Shown here piece by piece: positions 1-9,656 of a stretch of 64,000 nt of DNA. Each line of letters starts with the position of its first letter. The first letter of the stretch is position 1. The position numbers and the translations under genes were made by a program. The DNA is from JAJEFO01 sp965221845 (lineage in GTDB: Bacteria; Pseudomonadota; Alphaproteobacteria; Rhodobacterales; Rhodobacteraceae), in assembly GCA_965221845.1 (NCBI GenBank), contig OZ244919.1:1178001-1242000 (forward strand). Direction: 5' to 3'. The notes beneath the pieces are model-generated. The model was given only the letters and a program-made list of their open reading frames with translations, did no database searches and had not been told where the DNA came from.

Positions 1-146
1 TTCACGCGGGCCATGGCCAGCCTGTCCAATGCACGGCGCTCCTCCCCGTCAGGGGACCGGCCTCGGTCCCTGTCACGCCGGCCAGGCGGAGACGCTCTCC
101 GCGGGCCGCACGTCCGCCGCTCGGGCCGCCCCCGCAAGGCCGGCCT

Positions 147-1058
147 TCACCGCCCCACGGCCCTCCTGCCCTCTGCCCGGGTCCGCCTGAGCGCGATCTC
201 GCGCCGCCAGATCGTCAGGCCGGACATCGCGATCATCAGCGCGCCCAGAACAGTCCATATGTCCGGCAGGTCACCAAAGACGGCCAGGCCGCCGGCCAGC
301 ATGTAGATCAGGTAGCTATAGGAATACGGCATCAGGTAGCTCGCCTCCGCAATCCGGTGCGCACGGATCAGGAACTCATGGCCGATCCAGGCCAGCAGTC
401 CGAGCAGGACCATGAGGGCAAGATCAAACGCCTCGGCGGGCACCATCCAGCGCAACAGGCAAAACGGCGCAAGCGCGACGGTGCCGGTCAGCCCGAGAAC
501 GAACTGCATGACGAGCGGCTCGACGTCGTGCGACAGCCGCCGCGTCAGGATGGAGTAGAGCGCAAGCCCGGCTGCAGCCAGCAGCATCAGGAACGCGGCG
601 GGATCCAGGCCCTCCCCGAACGGACGAATGACGACAAGCACGCCGGCGAAACCGAGGGCCACAGCCATCCACCGCACACGCCCGACCCTTTCGCCCAGAA
701 GCGGCCAGGAGAGCGTGCAGACGATGATCGGAGCCGAGAACATGATTGCCGAGGCAATGGCCAGCGAAAGCGACCGCAGCGCCAGGAAATTGAAGATCGT
801 GGCCAAGACCAGAAGCGACGCCCTCAGACAGAGAACCGGCAGCAGCGGCCGGGCGGCGGCAAGCCCCCGGCCGCGCAGCCCGACCAGCACACCGGACGTG
901 ACGGCGAGCTGGACCGCGTAGCGGAAGAACGCCAGCTGGACAGCCGCGTACCCCGCGCCCAGAAGCAGCTTCGCGGAGATGTCGGCGGCCGCGAACATGA
1001 AGTTCGCGAACAGCATCATCAGGACGGCCGCCGTGGCGATCGCCCCGAAACGCGACAC
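147..1058 (-). CDS. EamA/DMT-superfamily permease
   Basis: A 303-residue, very hydrophobic protein that reads as about ten membrane spans in two similar halves, the layout of EamA (drug/metabolite transporter) permeases of the inner membrane. The start is GTG at 1058, 27 bases after the stop of the dioxygenase gene upstream, so it is probably the last gene of the long minus-strand catabolic series that begins near 12582. Family members export or import small metabolites. The substrate cannot be read from the sequence; the context suggests a product or intermediate of the sugar-acid pathway. The C-terminal tail after about residue 285 is basic and non-membrane. Confidence 0.85.
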   Translation of the reverse strand: MSRFGAIATAAVLMMLFANFMFAAADISAKLLLGAGYAAVQLAFFRYAVQLAVTSGVLVGLRGRGLAAARPLLPVLCLRASLLVLATIFNFLALRSLSLAIASAIMFSAPIIVCTLSWPLLGERVGRVRWMAVALGFAGVLVVIRPFGEGLDPAAFLMLLAAAGLALYSILTRRLSHDVEPLVMQFVLGLTGTVALAPFCLLRWMVPAEAFDLALMVLLGLLAWIGHEFLIRAHRIAEASYLMPYSYSYLIYMLAGGLAVFGDLPDIWTVLGALMIAMSGLTIWRREIALRRTRAEGRRAVGR

Positions 1059-1085
1059 GGTCAGGCCGCCCCCCGGGCGGCACGA

Positions 1086-2030
1086 TCAACCCGCATCGGC
1101 GCCGATGGCCGCGAACGCCCGGTCCTTCAGGCCCTTCTGGATCTCATAGATCGAGACCGCCACGTCCGGCTGCGGCTGCGGGATGCGCACCGGAATGTCC
1201 TTGAGACGCGGCTCGAGCGTCGACTCGCCGCACAGCATCCGGCTGTCGTAGTCCTCGATGCCGTCCCATCTGGTCATCGATCCCATGATCGGGAAGGCGT
1301 CCGCCGCCATCATCTCGTAGAACAGGAGCCGCCGAGGCCGGTTCGAGCGGTTCAGCGCTGAACCGTGCAGGATGCGCCCGTGATGGATCGAGAGGGATCC
1401 TGCAGGGCCGGTGAGCTGCACGGCATCCTCCAGGTCCAGGCCCAGCGCCTCGGGCAGCACCGCGCCGGCGAAGACGCCGTCGACATGATGATCGTGGACG
1501 GGCCCCTTGTGGCTGCCCGGAAAGACCATCAAGGGACCGTTCTCCTCTCCCATGTCGTCGATCAGGACGCCAGCCGCAAGGATGTCGTCGTTGGTGTGGG
1601 GATAGAACGCGTAGTCCTGATGCCACTCCACGGCGGCGCCGTAGCCCGCCTTCTTCATGTTCAGCTTGGTCGTGTGGAGCCTGAGGTCAGCGCCGATCAG
1701 GTCGCGGACGGGCGCCAGGACGTGATCCGAATACATGAGGTCCCGCACGACCCTGGACTGCGTGTGCGGCAGCTTGATCCTTCTCAGGCGCGGCTCCTCG
1801 GGCGTATGGCTGTCCTCGAGGTCAAGCCTGTCGTCCGACCCGGTCATCGTGCGCGCAACGTCCTCGAAACGCCCGATCTCGTCTCGGATGGCATCGATGA
1901 TCTCGGGGGGCACCCTGCCCTCGAGCACGAGATAGCCGTGCTCCGCGTAGAAGGCCTTCTGGGCCCCCGTCAGCGCCTCGCCCCTTTCGGACGCAACAGG
2001 GAGGGAGCCGGTCCCGGATGCATCGCCCAT
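1086..2030 (-). CDS. Phytanoyl-CoA dioxygenase (PhyH) family oxygenase, copy 2
   Basis: A 314-residue Fe(II)/2-oxoglutarate-type oxygenase of the PhyH family. The iron-binding HxD is His137-Gln-Asp139 (WHQD). The distal His and the 2-oxoglutarate Arg are probably in the HGSALNRSNRPRR stretch (about 222-234). The reading frame is open further upstream to 2108, which would overlap the preceding gene, but the ATG at 2030 has a clear Shine-Dalgarno (GGGAGGG) about 7 bases before it and lies 31 bases after that gene's stop, so I chose it. It follows a second PhyH gene in the same operon; the two are clearly different in sequence, so this is not a recent duplication. Substrate unknown. Confidence 0.85.
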   Translation of the reverse strand: MGDASGTGSLPVASERGEALTGAQKAFYAEHGYLVLEGRVPPEIIDAIRDEIGRFEDVARTMTGSDDRLDLEDSHTPEEPRLRRIKLPHTQSRVVRDLMYSDHVLAPVRDLIGADLRLHTTKLNMKKAGYGAAVEWHQDYAFYPHTNDDILAAGVLIDDMGEENGPLMVFPGSHKGPVHDHHVDGVFAGAVLPEALGLDLEDAVQLTGPAGSLSIHHGRILHGSALNRSNRPRRLLFYEMMAADAFPIMGSMTRWDGIEDYDSRMLCGESTLEPRLKDIPVRIPQPQPDVAVSIYEIQKGLKDRAFAAIGADAG

Positions 2031-2061
2031 TGCCAATCCCTCCCGAGGCCTCTGGCGGATC

Positions 2062-3006
2062 TCAGGCGCAGTGGGGACCGGATCCGTCCCACCTGTGCTG
2101 CGCCACATGCGGCGAACGGGCCAGGCGGCGGCGGGCCTCTTCCCACATGCCCTTCCAGACCCGCCAGTCCTTCAGTTCGCGCGCAGGGTCGCGACGAGAC
2201 CGCGCAACGAATTCCGGAAAATGGCTGCGGCCCGTCGGCTGGCCCGTGACGCTGTAGCGAAGGTCGAATGACCAGCGATAGCCGTCCGATTCGTTTGGCA
2301 GGGACGCGTGAGGCGTCATCGGGTGCAGGATCACGGCGCCGCCGGCCTTGACCGGCACCGGCACGGAGCTCTCGGGAACGCATGCATCCGCGAGCGCCGT
2401 CTGGGCCTTGGGGCAATGGGGCATCATCTCGTCGTGCCGTTGCGTCGCCACCTTCAGGCAGCCGTTCTCGACCGTCGCGTCGGTCATGGCCAGCCAGACC
2501 GTGACGAATGTGGTGCCGTCCGCCTCCGGCAGGGTCACGCCCTGGTCCTGGTGCCAGTCGGTCGAGACGACATGGGCCCGGACCTCGTCCTTCGCCGCCG
2601 CCCGTTCCGGCGGCTTGATGCGCACATGCTGGATCGGGTTCGAGGTGATCTCGGGGCCGATCAGCGTCTCGACGGCGTCGAGGATGTCGCCGTCCGTCAC
2701 CATGCCGAAGACGGCAGGCCCGAAATGGAACGGCGTGTCCCCCGTGATGCCCGCAAACGGAAGGCTGATGTCGAAGGGCTGGTACCAGTCGAAGCCGCCC
2801 CGGCTGCCGGCGTCGAGCTTGTCCCAGAAGTCCATGCCGGGGCGCGGCGCGTCGACGAGGCCCTCCGCGTGCCACCGGGAGTAGAGACGGTCCATGAGCC
2901 CGCCATACTCGTCGCGCACGCGCCGGAGAACCTCTTCGTTCACGAGACCCTCGACGGCCAGGTAGCCCTGCCGCTCGAACGTCTCGGCATCCCGCGTGGT
3001 CAGCAT
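2062..3006 (-). CDS. Phytanoyl-CoA dioxygenase (PhyH) family oxygenase, copy 1
   Basis: A 314-residue PhyH-family non-haem iron dioxygenase. The metal motif WHQDQ puts the ligands at His152 and Asp154. A candidate distal His lies in ILHPMTPHAS (about 227-235), and Arg244 (YRWSF) is a candidate 2-oxoglutarate ligand. It begins 19 bases after the TRAP large-permease stop and is followed by another PhyH gene. Family members hydroxylate acyl-CoAs, amino acids and small organic acids using 2-oxoglutarate and O2. Lying in an uptake and dehydratase operon, it may prepare an unusual substrate for the downstream sugar-acid steps, which is inference. All recognisable catalytic residues are present. Confidence 0.85.
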   Translation of the reverse strand: MLTTRDAETFERQGYLAVEGLVNEEVLRRVRDEYGGLMDRLYSRWHAEGLVDAPRPGMDFWDKLDAGSRGGFDWYQPFDISLPFAGITGDTPFHFGPAVFGMVTDGDILDAVETLIGPEITSNPIQHVRIKPPERAAAKDEVRAHVVSTDWHQDQGVTLPEADGTTFVTVWLAMTDATVENGCLKVATQRHDEMMPHCPKAQTALADACVPESSVPVPVKAGGAVILHPMTPHASLPNESDGYRWSFDLRYSVTGQPTGRSHFPEFVARSRRDPARELKDWRVWKGMWEEARRRLARSPHVAQHRWDGSGPHCA

Positions 3007-3025
3007 CGCGGCCTCCCTTCCTTTC

Positions 3026-4651
3026 CTACAGTAGCACCGTCACGATGCCCGGCCAGACGAGGAGCACCGAAAGGGCCAGAAGCTGCACGCATATGAACGG
3101 CAGGAAGCCCCTGAAGATGTCCGTCAGCGAGATGTGCGGCGGCGCGACCGATTTCAGGTAGAAGGCCGCCGGACCGAAGGGCGGCGACAGGAAGCTGACC
3201 TGCATGTTCATGCAGAACAGGACGCCGAACCAGATCGACACGTGTTGCGGGTCCAGCTGGCCGATGAAGCCGATCTCTTCTATCGGCAGCCGCTTCACGA
3301 TCGGCAGGAAGACCGGAATGATCAGCAGGACGATGCCGACCCAGTCCATGAAGGCCCCCATGAAGAGCAGGATCGCCATCATGCTGAGCAGCACGAGCAT
3401 CGTCGGCATCTCGCTCCCGACGATGAAGTTCGCGATGTAGCTCGGGCCGCCCGCCAGGGTGTAGGCGCCGGCCAGCGCCGCGGCCCCGATGGTGACCCAG
3501 ATGATCGTTCCGGTCGAGCGCAGCGTCCGCATGAGGCTGTCCCAGACCAGTCCGACGGAGGCCTCCCCGCGGAAGGCCGCGATGACGAACACCGCGAGCG
3601 CGCCCATTCCGGCCGCCTCGGTTATGCCGGTCACCCCGCCGTAGATCGAGCCGAGCACGACTCCGATGACCGTGAAGGGCGACACAAGGCCCTTGCCGTG
3701 CTCCCAGGCCCTGGCGCTTCGCTCGCGCCCGAACACGAAGAGCGCCAGGAGGCCGCCGACCGCGACGGCGACCGCGACGTAGGGGATGTGGTGCGGCATG
3801 CCCCAGGCGATCGGGTCCTCTCCCGCTTCCAGAACGTTCTGGCCCGTGACCGTGAAGTACAGCGCCCGCAGGAGCAGGAGGGTCGCGAACCCGGCCAGCA
3901 GGATCGACAGGAAGGCGGCGAACATGGCGAGCTTCTCGCGGCCCGGAACGTCGCCCTCGCGCGGCTCGGGCAGCGGCGCCAGCGAGGGGTTGAGGTTCAC
4001 GCGCGCCAGGATGTAGATGATGATGAGGCTCGCCAGCATGAACCCCGGAACGAAGGCGCCGGTGAAAAGGGACTTGATCGAGGTCTCCGTTATCAGCCCG
4101 TAGATGATCAGCACGATCGACGGCGGAATCATGGTGCCGAGGCTGCCGCTTGCGCAGATCGTCCCGATGGCCAGGTTCTGGTTGTATCCCAGCCGCAGCA
4201 TCTGCGGGAGCGCGATGAGCCCGAGAAGAACGACCTCGCCGCCGATGATCCCCGACATCGCCGCCATGATCACCGCCATGAGCGAGGTCACCACCGCGAT
4301 GCCGCCGCGCGCCCGGGACAGCCAGTAGTCGAGCGAATCGTACATCGCCTTGGCGATGCCAGAACGCTCCAGAAGGGCCGCCATGAAGATGAACAGCGGC
4401 ACCGACAGCAGGACGTATTCCGTCATCAGGTCGAAGATCTTCTGGGTCAGGATGTACAGCGGCCCGGTTCCGGGGTTCTTCGTCAGGAGCCCCTCGCCGA
4501 AGCTCAGCGGGTTCGTCAGCAGAGCGGGCTCGAACTTCATGACCAGCACGAGCGCGGCGAGGCAGCCCGACGCGAGGCCGAGCGGCATGCCGATGGCGAG
4601 CAGGACGATCAGACCCAGGACCAGGACCAGGGAAATCGTTCCGACATCCAT
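3026..4651 (-). CDS. dctM: TRAP transporter large permease DctM
   Basis: A 541-residue polytopic membrane protein of the TRAP-T DctM family, which carries the Na+-driven translocation channel. Visible hallmarks are the N-terminal hydrophobic helix, the proline-rich GTMIPPSIVLIIYG-type loop (about 130-160) and many helices. It is longer than a typical DctM (about 430); extra hydrophobic segments after about residue 230 (ALLLLRALYFTVTGQN onward) make it resemble long DctM variants. Its ATG overlaps the dctQ stop by one base (TGATG), implying translational coupling. The partner binding protein is at 8508-9527, separated from the permeases by the interrupted enolase-superfamily gene. Confidence 0.93.
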   Translation of the reverse strand: MDVGTISLVLVLGLIVLLAIGMPLGLASGCLAALVLVMKFEPALLTNPLSFGEGLLTKNPGTGPLYILTQKIFDLMTEYVLLSVPLFIFMAALLERSGIAKAMYDSLDYWLSRARGGIAVVTSLMAVIMAAMSGIIGGEVVLLGLIALPQMLRLGYNQNLAIGTICASGSLGTMIPPSIVLIIYGLITETSIKSLFTGAFVPGFMLASLIIIYILARVNLNPSLAPLPEPREGDVPGREKLAMFAAFLSILLAGFATLLLLRALYFTVTGQNVLEAGEDPIAWGMPHHIPYVAVAVAVGGLLALFVFGRERSARAWEHGKGLVSPFTVIGVVLGSIYGGVTGITEAAGMGALAVFVIAAFRGEASVGLVWDSLMRTLRSTGTIIWVTIGAAALAGAYTLAGGPSYIANFIVGSEMPTMLVLLSMMAILLFMGAFMDWVGIVLLIIPVFLPIVKRLPIEEIGFIGQLDPQHVSIWFGVLFCMNMQVSFLSPPFGPAAFYLKSVAPPHISLTDIFRGFLPFICVQLLALSVLLVWPGIVTVLL

Positions 4652-5499
4652 CAGCCCTCTCCCACCGCGCGCCTGATCGCCGCGAGCTCGTCCTCGTCCA
4701 TGTCATCCGCCGCCGAACGGGCCTCAGGCTCGAGGTTCCAGTCCGAGACGACGTTCACGACGGCCTGGACGGCCACCAGCACGATGATGACGAGGACCGC
4801 AGGCTGGACGGTTGCCGGTATCGGCGGATCGAACGCCGTGCCGAACATTTCCCAGTTGTAGAACTTCGTCACGAACACCTGCTTGTAGCTGCCGTAGACC
4901 AGGAAGAACGCAAACAGCGCGAACAGCGACGTCCAGACGACGTCGAACGTGCGCTGCAACGGCCGGGACACGGCGTCGTAGAGCAGGAAGATGCGGATGT
5001 GGCTACGCTGCTGCATCCCGTAGAAGCCGGAACAGAGGAAGACGAAGCCCCCGATCCAGAGCGTCAGCTCGTTGGCCCACAGGGTCGGGGCCTCGAGCGC
5101 GTAGCGAAGGAACACCTCGTAGAGCATGATGCACGTCATCAGGATGATCAGCATCATGGTCACGCGCCCGATGAAGAGCGCCACGCGGTCGACGGGCCGC
5201 CAGCGCTGGAATTCCATGTGCGCCACCCGCACGCCGCGCATGCCCGCCGCGAGCAGGGCGGGGATGAGCGCAAGCGCCGCCCAGTCGACGGCGTCCGCGA
5301 CGCCGCCGAAGAGGCCGGGAAGGCCGGGCGTCACGTCCTTCGACTCGTGGATCGCCGTGACCTGGGCAAGCGTCGAGGGGTTCTCGTGCGGCGCGAGCGT
5401 CAGGATGTACGCCGGAATGTGCCAGATGGCCCAGCTCGCGCAGACGACGAAGCAGAGCGGTATCGCCCATTCCATAAGGCTTCCCGCTTGGTCCTTCAC
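4651..5499 (-). CDS. dctQ: TRAP transporter small permease DctQ
   Basis: A 282-residue DctQ-family membrane protein. An extra N-terminal helix (about 9-36) precedes the usual four-helix DctQ core (about 95-240, with the family-like motif VFLRYALEAPTLWANEL). The length is above the usual 160-200 because of the N-terminal extension and an acidic C-terminal tail. The start is GTG at 5499 with AGGGAG six bases upstream. The stop overlaps the dctM ATG. The gene follows the C-terminal end of the IS-split enolase-superfamily gene by 12 bases, so the insertion is likely to be polar on this transporter. Confidence 0.9.
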   Translation of the reverse strand: MKDQAGSLMEWAIPLCFVVCASWAIWHIPAYILTLAPHENPSTLAQVTAIHESKDVTPGLPGLFGGVADAVDWAALALIPALLAAGMRGVRVAHMEFQRWRPVDRVALFIGRVTMMLIILMTCIMLYEVFLRYALEAPTLWANELTLWIGGFVFLCSGFYGMQQRSHIRIFLLYDAVSRPLQRTFDVVWTSLFALFAFFLVYGSYKQVFVTKFYNWEMFGTAFDPPIPATVQPAVLVIIVLVAVQAVVNVVSDWNLEPEARSAADDMDEDELAAIRRAVGEG

Positions 5500-5593
5500 G
5501 GCGTTCTCCCTTCAAGCGACCCTGTACGTTTCGATGAATTCCCGGTCTGGCAGGACACCCAAACCCGGCGCGTCCGGGATTGCAACCCGTCCG

Positions 5594-5601
5594 CCGTTCC
5601 T
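5594..5601. repeat. 8-bp target-site duplication, right copy
   Basis: CCGTTCCT (AGGAACGG on the coding strand of the target gene) directly borders the IS end at 5602. The identical copy is at 7355-7362. Collapsing the two copies recreates an uninterrupted mandelate-racemase-type reading frame, which proves the insertion point. Confidence 0.93.
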
Positions 5602-7354
5602 GGGTGCGATTCTCGTATGGTTTACCTTTTGGTTCCCTGACATTTCTCCCGCGAATCACGCGGCGAGCGCGATGCGCTCCACCGGGCGGTTGTCGTTGGC
5701 GGGTTGCGGCTTCCAGCCGCCGTGGCGGCCCATGCCCGGAACCAGCGCGGCCCAGGCCCGGTGGAGGCGTCCGGACCCGGGGACGACCGGAAGGCCGGGC
5801 GCCCTGTCCGCCGTCGCGGCCCCGGCCCTGCCCCGAGCGCTTCATCCGTGACGTCACGAGAACCCTGTTCGCCGCCTCCACGGAACCGGAACCGATCGGG
5901 TGGCCCGCGGCGGCGGCGTCCGCATACCGCATGCGATGCCGGTTGTTGCGGAAGAAGGCCAGCTCTCTCCGGATGTCCTCGGCTCCCTTCCCCTTCCGCA
6001 GCAGATGCCGCAGCGCGTCGACCGCCCTGCCGACGCCCCTGGGGTCATGGCGCAGGACATGCCGCCACCTCCCGAACCAGGCCGTTCCGGCGGCAGTGTC
6101 CGCGCCGAAGGCGGCGTCGGCCGCGGCACCCGGATGCTGGGCTCCATGCCAGAAGTCCAGGAGCATGACATCCGGGCCAGGCGATTCCAGGAAAGTCCGG
6201 TTGTCCTTGGCGCCGTCGGCCACCGCCGCAAGCCTCAGGTCCGGTTTGCGTTCCAGCCAGCGGAGCGCCTCGGCCTCGGCTGCGGCTTCAGGCTCGCCTT
6301 GCCGGCCTCGGGAAGGCGCCCGAAGCATCGGCTCCCGGCATGTTCCCTTCGGCGCCGGCCAGCGCCACGACCCCGCACGACGCCTCGCGCCAGCCGGCGT
6401 CCGTTGGCTTTCCGTCCGTTGTCTCGGCGTTCATCCGCATCATCACCCCGTCGAGCGAGACCAGCAGCGACACGGCCCCCCTCGGGCATCTCCTCCCGTT
6501 CCCGGAGACCCGGCATGATCTCGTCGGAGCATTCCTCCATGCGGTTTCCGGCCTCCCCGGAAAGCCGGACCAGGGACGCCGTCGAGGGTCCCTGGCCGCA
6601 CAGCCGCCTCCAGGCGTCCTCGCTCTCGCGGGCCGTCAGGCCGACCGTCAGATGCATCGACGGGCCCGCCGCCGCGGGCGCCGTTCCGCACGCCGTCAGG
6701 CCGAGGGCGGCCTCGGCCGGAACCAGCGACGCGCCGGTCCCCGAGGGGCGATGCCGCGACCGCAGGAAGCCGGCCGGGCCGAACACCGTCATCGCGCGCC
6801 CCGGCGTGACCTCCACCCTCCGGCAAGTCCCGCCGCCGGCCTCCAGAGACGGCCCGTGGCCGTCCAGCGCCCCGAACGCGTCCGTCAGGACCGAACGGGC
6901 AAGGCGGAGGACCATGTCGCGGAACGCGGCCTCGGCCTTCAGAGGGTCGTCCCGGCAAAGGGCCGCGACGTCCGCCGCCAGGCCGGCCTCGGCGGCCCGC
7001 TCCACCAGGGCCACGCCCGCCTTCGCCAGTCGCTCCCGCGCCGCCGTGACGGCTTCGCCTCCGCCGCAGATGTTGGCAACCGGGGATTCGGGCTGCAGGC
7101 TTTCCATCGGAATGCTCCTTTCCGCCCCCGTCCAGGGGCGTTTTTCACATTGGCTTTGGGAGCACCCTGCCACACCCCGGATCCAGGGCCAGGAACGGCG
7201 GCCGACAGGGCGGCCGTGGAAAAATCCCGGTCCGCGCCCTGGATTTTCGCGGAATCCGCCGGATCAGGGACGATCTCCGGAGCCGGCCCGAAAAATGCCG
7301 TTTGATTCCAGCCCTGTTGCAAAAAGAGAAATCCGCCATATGGGAACCACACCC
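5602..7354 (-). mobile_element. ISKra4-family insertion sequence with decayed transposase
   Basis: A 1753-bp element bounded by imperfect terminal inverted repeats (GGGTGCGATTCTCGTATGG at 5602 and GGGTGTGGTTCCCATATGG read inward from 7354; 15 of 19 identical) and an exact 8-bp direct repeat, CCGTTCCT, at 5594-5601 and 7355-7362. The transposase on the minus strand is broken into several frames: the N-terminal part about 7110-6480, the middle with LLVSLDGVMMR about 6470-6330, then AAVADGAKDN, LLDFWH and GSGSVEAANRVLVTSRMKRSGQ about 6330-5790, and the C-terminal end WKPQPANDNRPVERIALAA about 5750-5680. GGG ends and the VEAAN motif fit the ISKra4 family. The element is probably no longer autonomous. 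Confidence 0.88.
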
Positions 7355-7362
7355 CCGTTCCT
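7355..7362. repeat. 8-bp target-site duplication, left copy
   Basis: CCGTTCCT directly after the IS terminus at 7354, identical to 5594-5601. Confidence 0.93.
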
Positions 7363-8507
7363 CCTGACCTGGCCCTGGACGTCCAGGGGCTCGACGAGGA
7401 GGCCGTCACGGAAGACGTTCTCCGTGGTGTCGAACTCCAGCATCGGCTCCCAAGGGTGCAGGCCTCCCGGAATCGTCGGCATCGCGGGGAGCAGCTGCAG
7501 GTTCAGGGCCACGACGACGGCCAATCCCCAGACATGGTTGACGACCGGCGTGTGATGCGCATGGCAGAGCGCAAGGACGCGAAGGTACTCGCTGACGCCG
7601 CCGAGCGCGCAGGCCTCGGGCTGCGCGATGTCGAGGCCCCTGTTCTCGAGGATGGCGCGCCACCCCCAGCGGCTGAACTCGGCCTCCCCTCCGGCGATGC
7701 GGACCTTGAGGCCGGCGCGCAGCTCGCGGCAGCCGTCGAGGTCCTCCGGCGCCACCGGCTCCTCGAACCAGTAGGCGCCGAGATCCTGCAGCGCATGGCC
7801 GACTTGGAAGGCGTCTCCGGTCGTGTAGCAGTGGTTTGCATCCGCCATGAAGCGGAAGTCGGGGCCGATCCCCTCCCGCACGGCCTTCGCAAGGCGAATG
7901 TCGTCCTCCGGCCCGAGTCCCAACTTCATCTTGGCCGCGACGAATCCCGCCTCTCCTGATCGCGGCGGCCTCGTCCCGGAACCGCGCGGCCAGCTCGGCC
8001 GCAGGCTCGGGCCGCAGCATCATGCCGTAGCCGTAGACCGGCACGCTCTTCCGGTGCGCGCCGCCGACCAGCTTGTGAAGCGGAAGCCCCGCCACCTTCC
8101 CGGAGATGTCCCAGAGGGCGATGTCGACGCCCGAGAGCGCCTGGAGCGGCATGCCCTTCCGGCCGTGGTCACGAAGGAGATTGTAGGCCCTGTGCCAGAT
8201 CGCGTCGCGGTCAAGCGGATCGGAGCCCAGCGCCATCGGCTGGATCACGTCCTCGACGATGCGCCTGTTCGCGAGCGCCACGTCCCCCGGGCCGAAGCAT
8301 TCGCCCCAGCCGCTGACGCCCTCGTCCGTCTCGACCTCGACGAGGTACGCGGTTCGCCTGTCATAGTACCGCTGCGAATATCCGAGCGCCTCCGGCATGT
8401 CGCAGGACAGCACGTGGCTGACGATTCGGGTGATCCTCATGGGGGTCCGGGCGGCATGCGGCGGGGCCCGAGGCCCCGCCGCTGAACGTCGGGCAACGGC
8501 CCGACGC

Positions 8508-9527
8508 CTACTGCTGCATGGCGCCGATGCCGATCAGGAAGTCGATATGGCTCTGCAGGAGCGCCTTGGCTTCGGGCGTCGTGGCGAACTCCTCCCAGCC
8601 TGCCTTCACGGCGACCCGGAACTTCGCGAGCTCTTCGGGCGACCATTCGTACAGGTTCACGCCCTGTTCGCGCAGCAGGACCGCGTTCTGCGCGTTCTTG
8701 ACCTCGTTGATGGACGCGTTGTGCATCGCCAGCGCATCCATCGCCACGATCATGATGCGCTTGTGATGCTCCGGCATCGCGTCCCAGACGTCCTTGCGGC
8801 AGGCCAGATGGTCCGCCGGCATGGAGTGGAAGCCGGGGAAGTTGGTGTGCTTGGCAATGTCGTAGAGGCCCAGGCCGATGTTGTTGGTCAGGTTGGCCGC
8901 ATCCGCGCCGTCGATGATTCCCGTCTCCAGGGCCGTGAAGATCTCGTTGAAGTCCATCACGATCGGCGAGGCGCCGAGATTCGAGAAGACCTTGGTCGCA
9001 AGGCCGGGAGGCGAGCGGAACTTCCAGTCCTTGAAGTCGTCGACACCGCGGATCGGGCGGGTTGACGAGAGCGACTCGGGACCCGGGATCCACCAGCCCA
9101 CGAACTCCATGTTGTGCTGGTTGTACAGCTCGTTGACGGCGTCCCGCCCTCCCGCATGGAGGAGCCAGGCCATCTGCTGGTAGGGATTGGTGTAGCCGCC
9201 CATGAGGTCGCCGGTGAACTGGAACGCCGGGTTCTTGCCCGTCTGGTAGGCGCCGCCGGTCATGTCGCAGTCGAGGATGCCGGTCGCGGCCGCGTCGAAC
9301 GTCTCCGCGGACTTCACGACGGAGGAGGCGTAGAACATCTCGACCTCGATCTCGCCGTTCGACATGGCGGTGATGTCGTCGATGTACTTCTCAGCCATCT
9401 GGCCCGAGAGCGTCTCCTGGCTGAAATGCGTCTGGATCCGCAGCTTCGTCTGGGCCGACGCAGCGGCGGCCCCGATCGCGAGCGCCGCGACCGACGCCGC
9501 GAGAACAGTTACCTTGGTGAGTTTCAT
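8508..9527 (-). CDS. dctP: TRAP transporter periplasmic binding protein DctP
   Basis: A 339-residue DctP-family solute receptor. A Sec signal peptide is obvious (residues 1-25, cleaved after ASA). The mature part has the TRAP-binding features: LRIQTHFSQET near the N terminus, the GPESLSSTRPIRGVDDFKDWKFRSP segment, and a family Arg in that region expected to salt-bridge a carboxylate. GGGAG lies 9 bases before the ATG. It is the receptor for the DctQ/DctM permeases at 3026-5499; the IS-split gene sits between. A 129-base gap separates it from the SDR gene upstream, so it may have its own promoter. A carboxylate or sugar-acid ligand is inferred from the operon. Confidence 0.92.
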   Translation of the reverse strand: MKLTKVTVLAASVAALAIGAAAASAQTKLRIQTHFSQETLSGQMAEKYIDDITAMSNGEIEVEMFYASSVVKSAETFDAAATGILDCDMTGGAYQTGKNPAFQFTGDLMGGYTNPYQQMAWLLHAGGRDAVNELYNQHNMEFVGWWIPGPESLSSTRPIRGVDDFKDWKFRSPPGLATKVFSNLGASPIVMDFNEIFTALETGIIDGADAANLTNNIGLGLYDIAKHTNFPGFHSMPADHLACRKDVWDAMPEHHKRIMIVAMDALAMHNASINEVKNAQNAVLLREQGVNLYEWSPEELAKFRVAVKAGWEEFATTPEAKALLQSHIDFLIGIGAMQQ

Positions 9528-9656
9528 TCTGCATTACTCCCTTGAGCGTTCTGTCCGGACGCCCGCTTGCCACCCAATGGCCAGAAAGGCGCCCGAACCC
9601 GAGATTGATGCCCGTACTGGCAAGACACTTGTCACAAACGCAGCCAGAGCCGCAGC

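Larger units (their letters stand above)
5512..8440 (-). pseudogene. Enolase-superfamily (mandelate racemase/muconate lactonizing) gene split by an IS
   Basis: The N-terminal part (8440 down to 7363) encodes a mandelate-racemase-type protein: capping domain, then a barrel with MKLG, DANHCY (metal Asp), FEEP (metal Glu) and GGEAEF (metal Glu). A one-base insertion (extra A on the coding strand, near 7954) shifts the frame just before AAKMKLG. The gene is then interrupted at 7354 by an ISKra4-type element; its last codons lie beyond the element at 5593-5512 and read GGRVAIPDAPGLGVLPDREF and on to YRVA-stop. Joining the flanks at one copy of the 8-bp duplication restores VRRNGGRVAIP in frame. 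It lies between TRAP dctP and dctQ. Family members dehydrate or epimerise sugar acids. It is almost certainly non-functional here. Confidence 0.92.

Noticed and set aside
5594..8440. Composite transposon carrying the TRAP operon, bounded by the ISKra4 copy and the remnant at 14393
   Set aside because: The 5602-7354 element has its own duplication at both ends inside one gene, so it moved alone.
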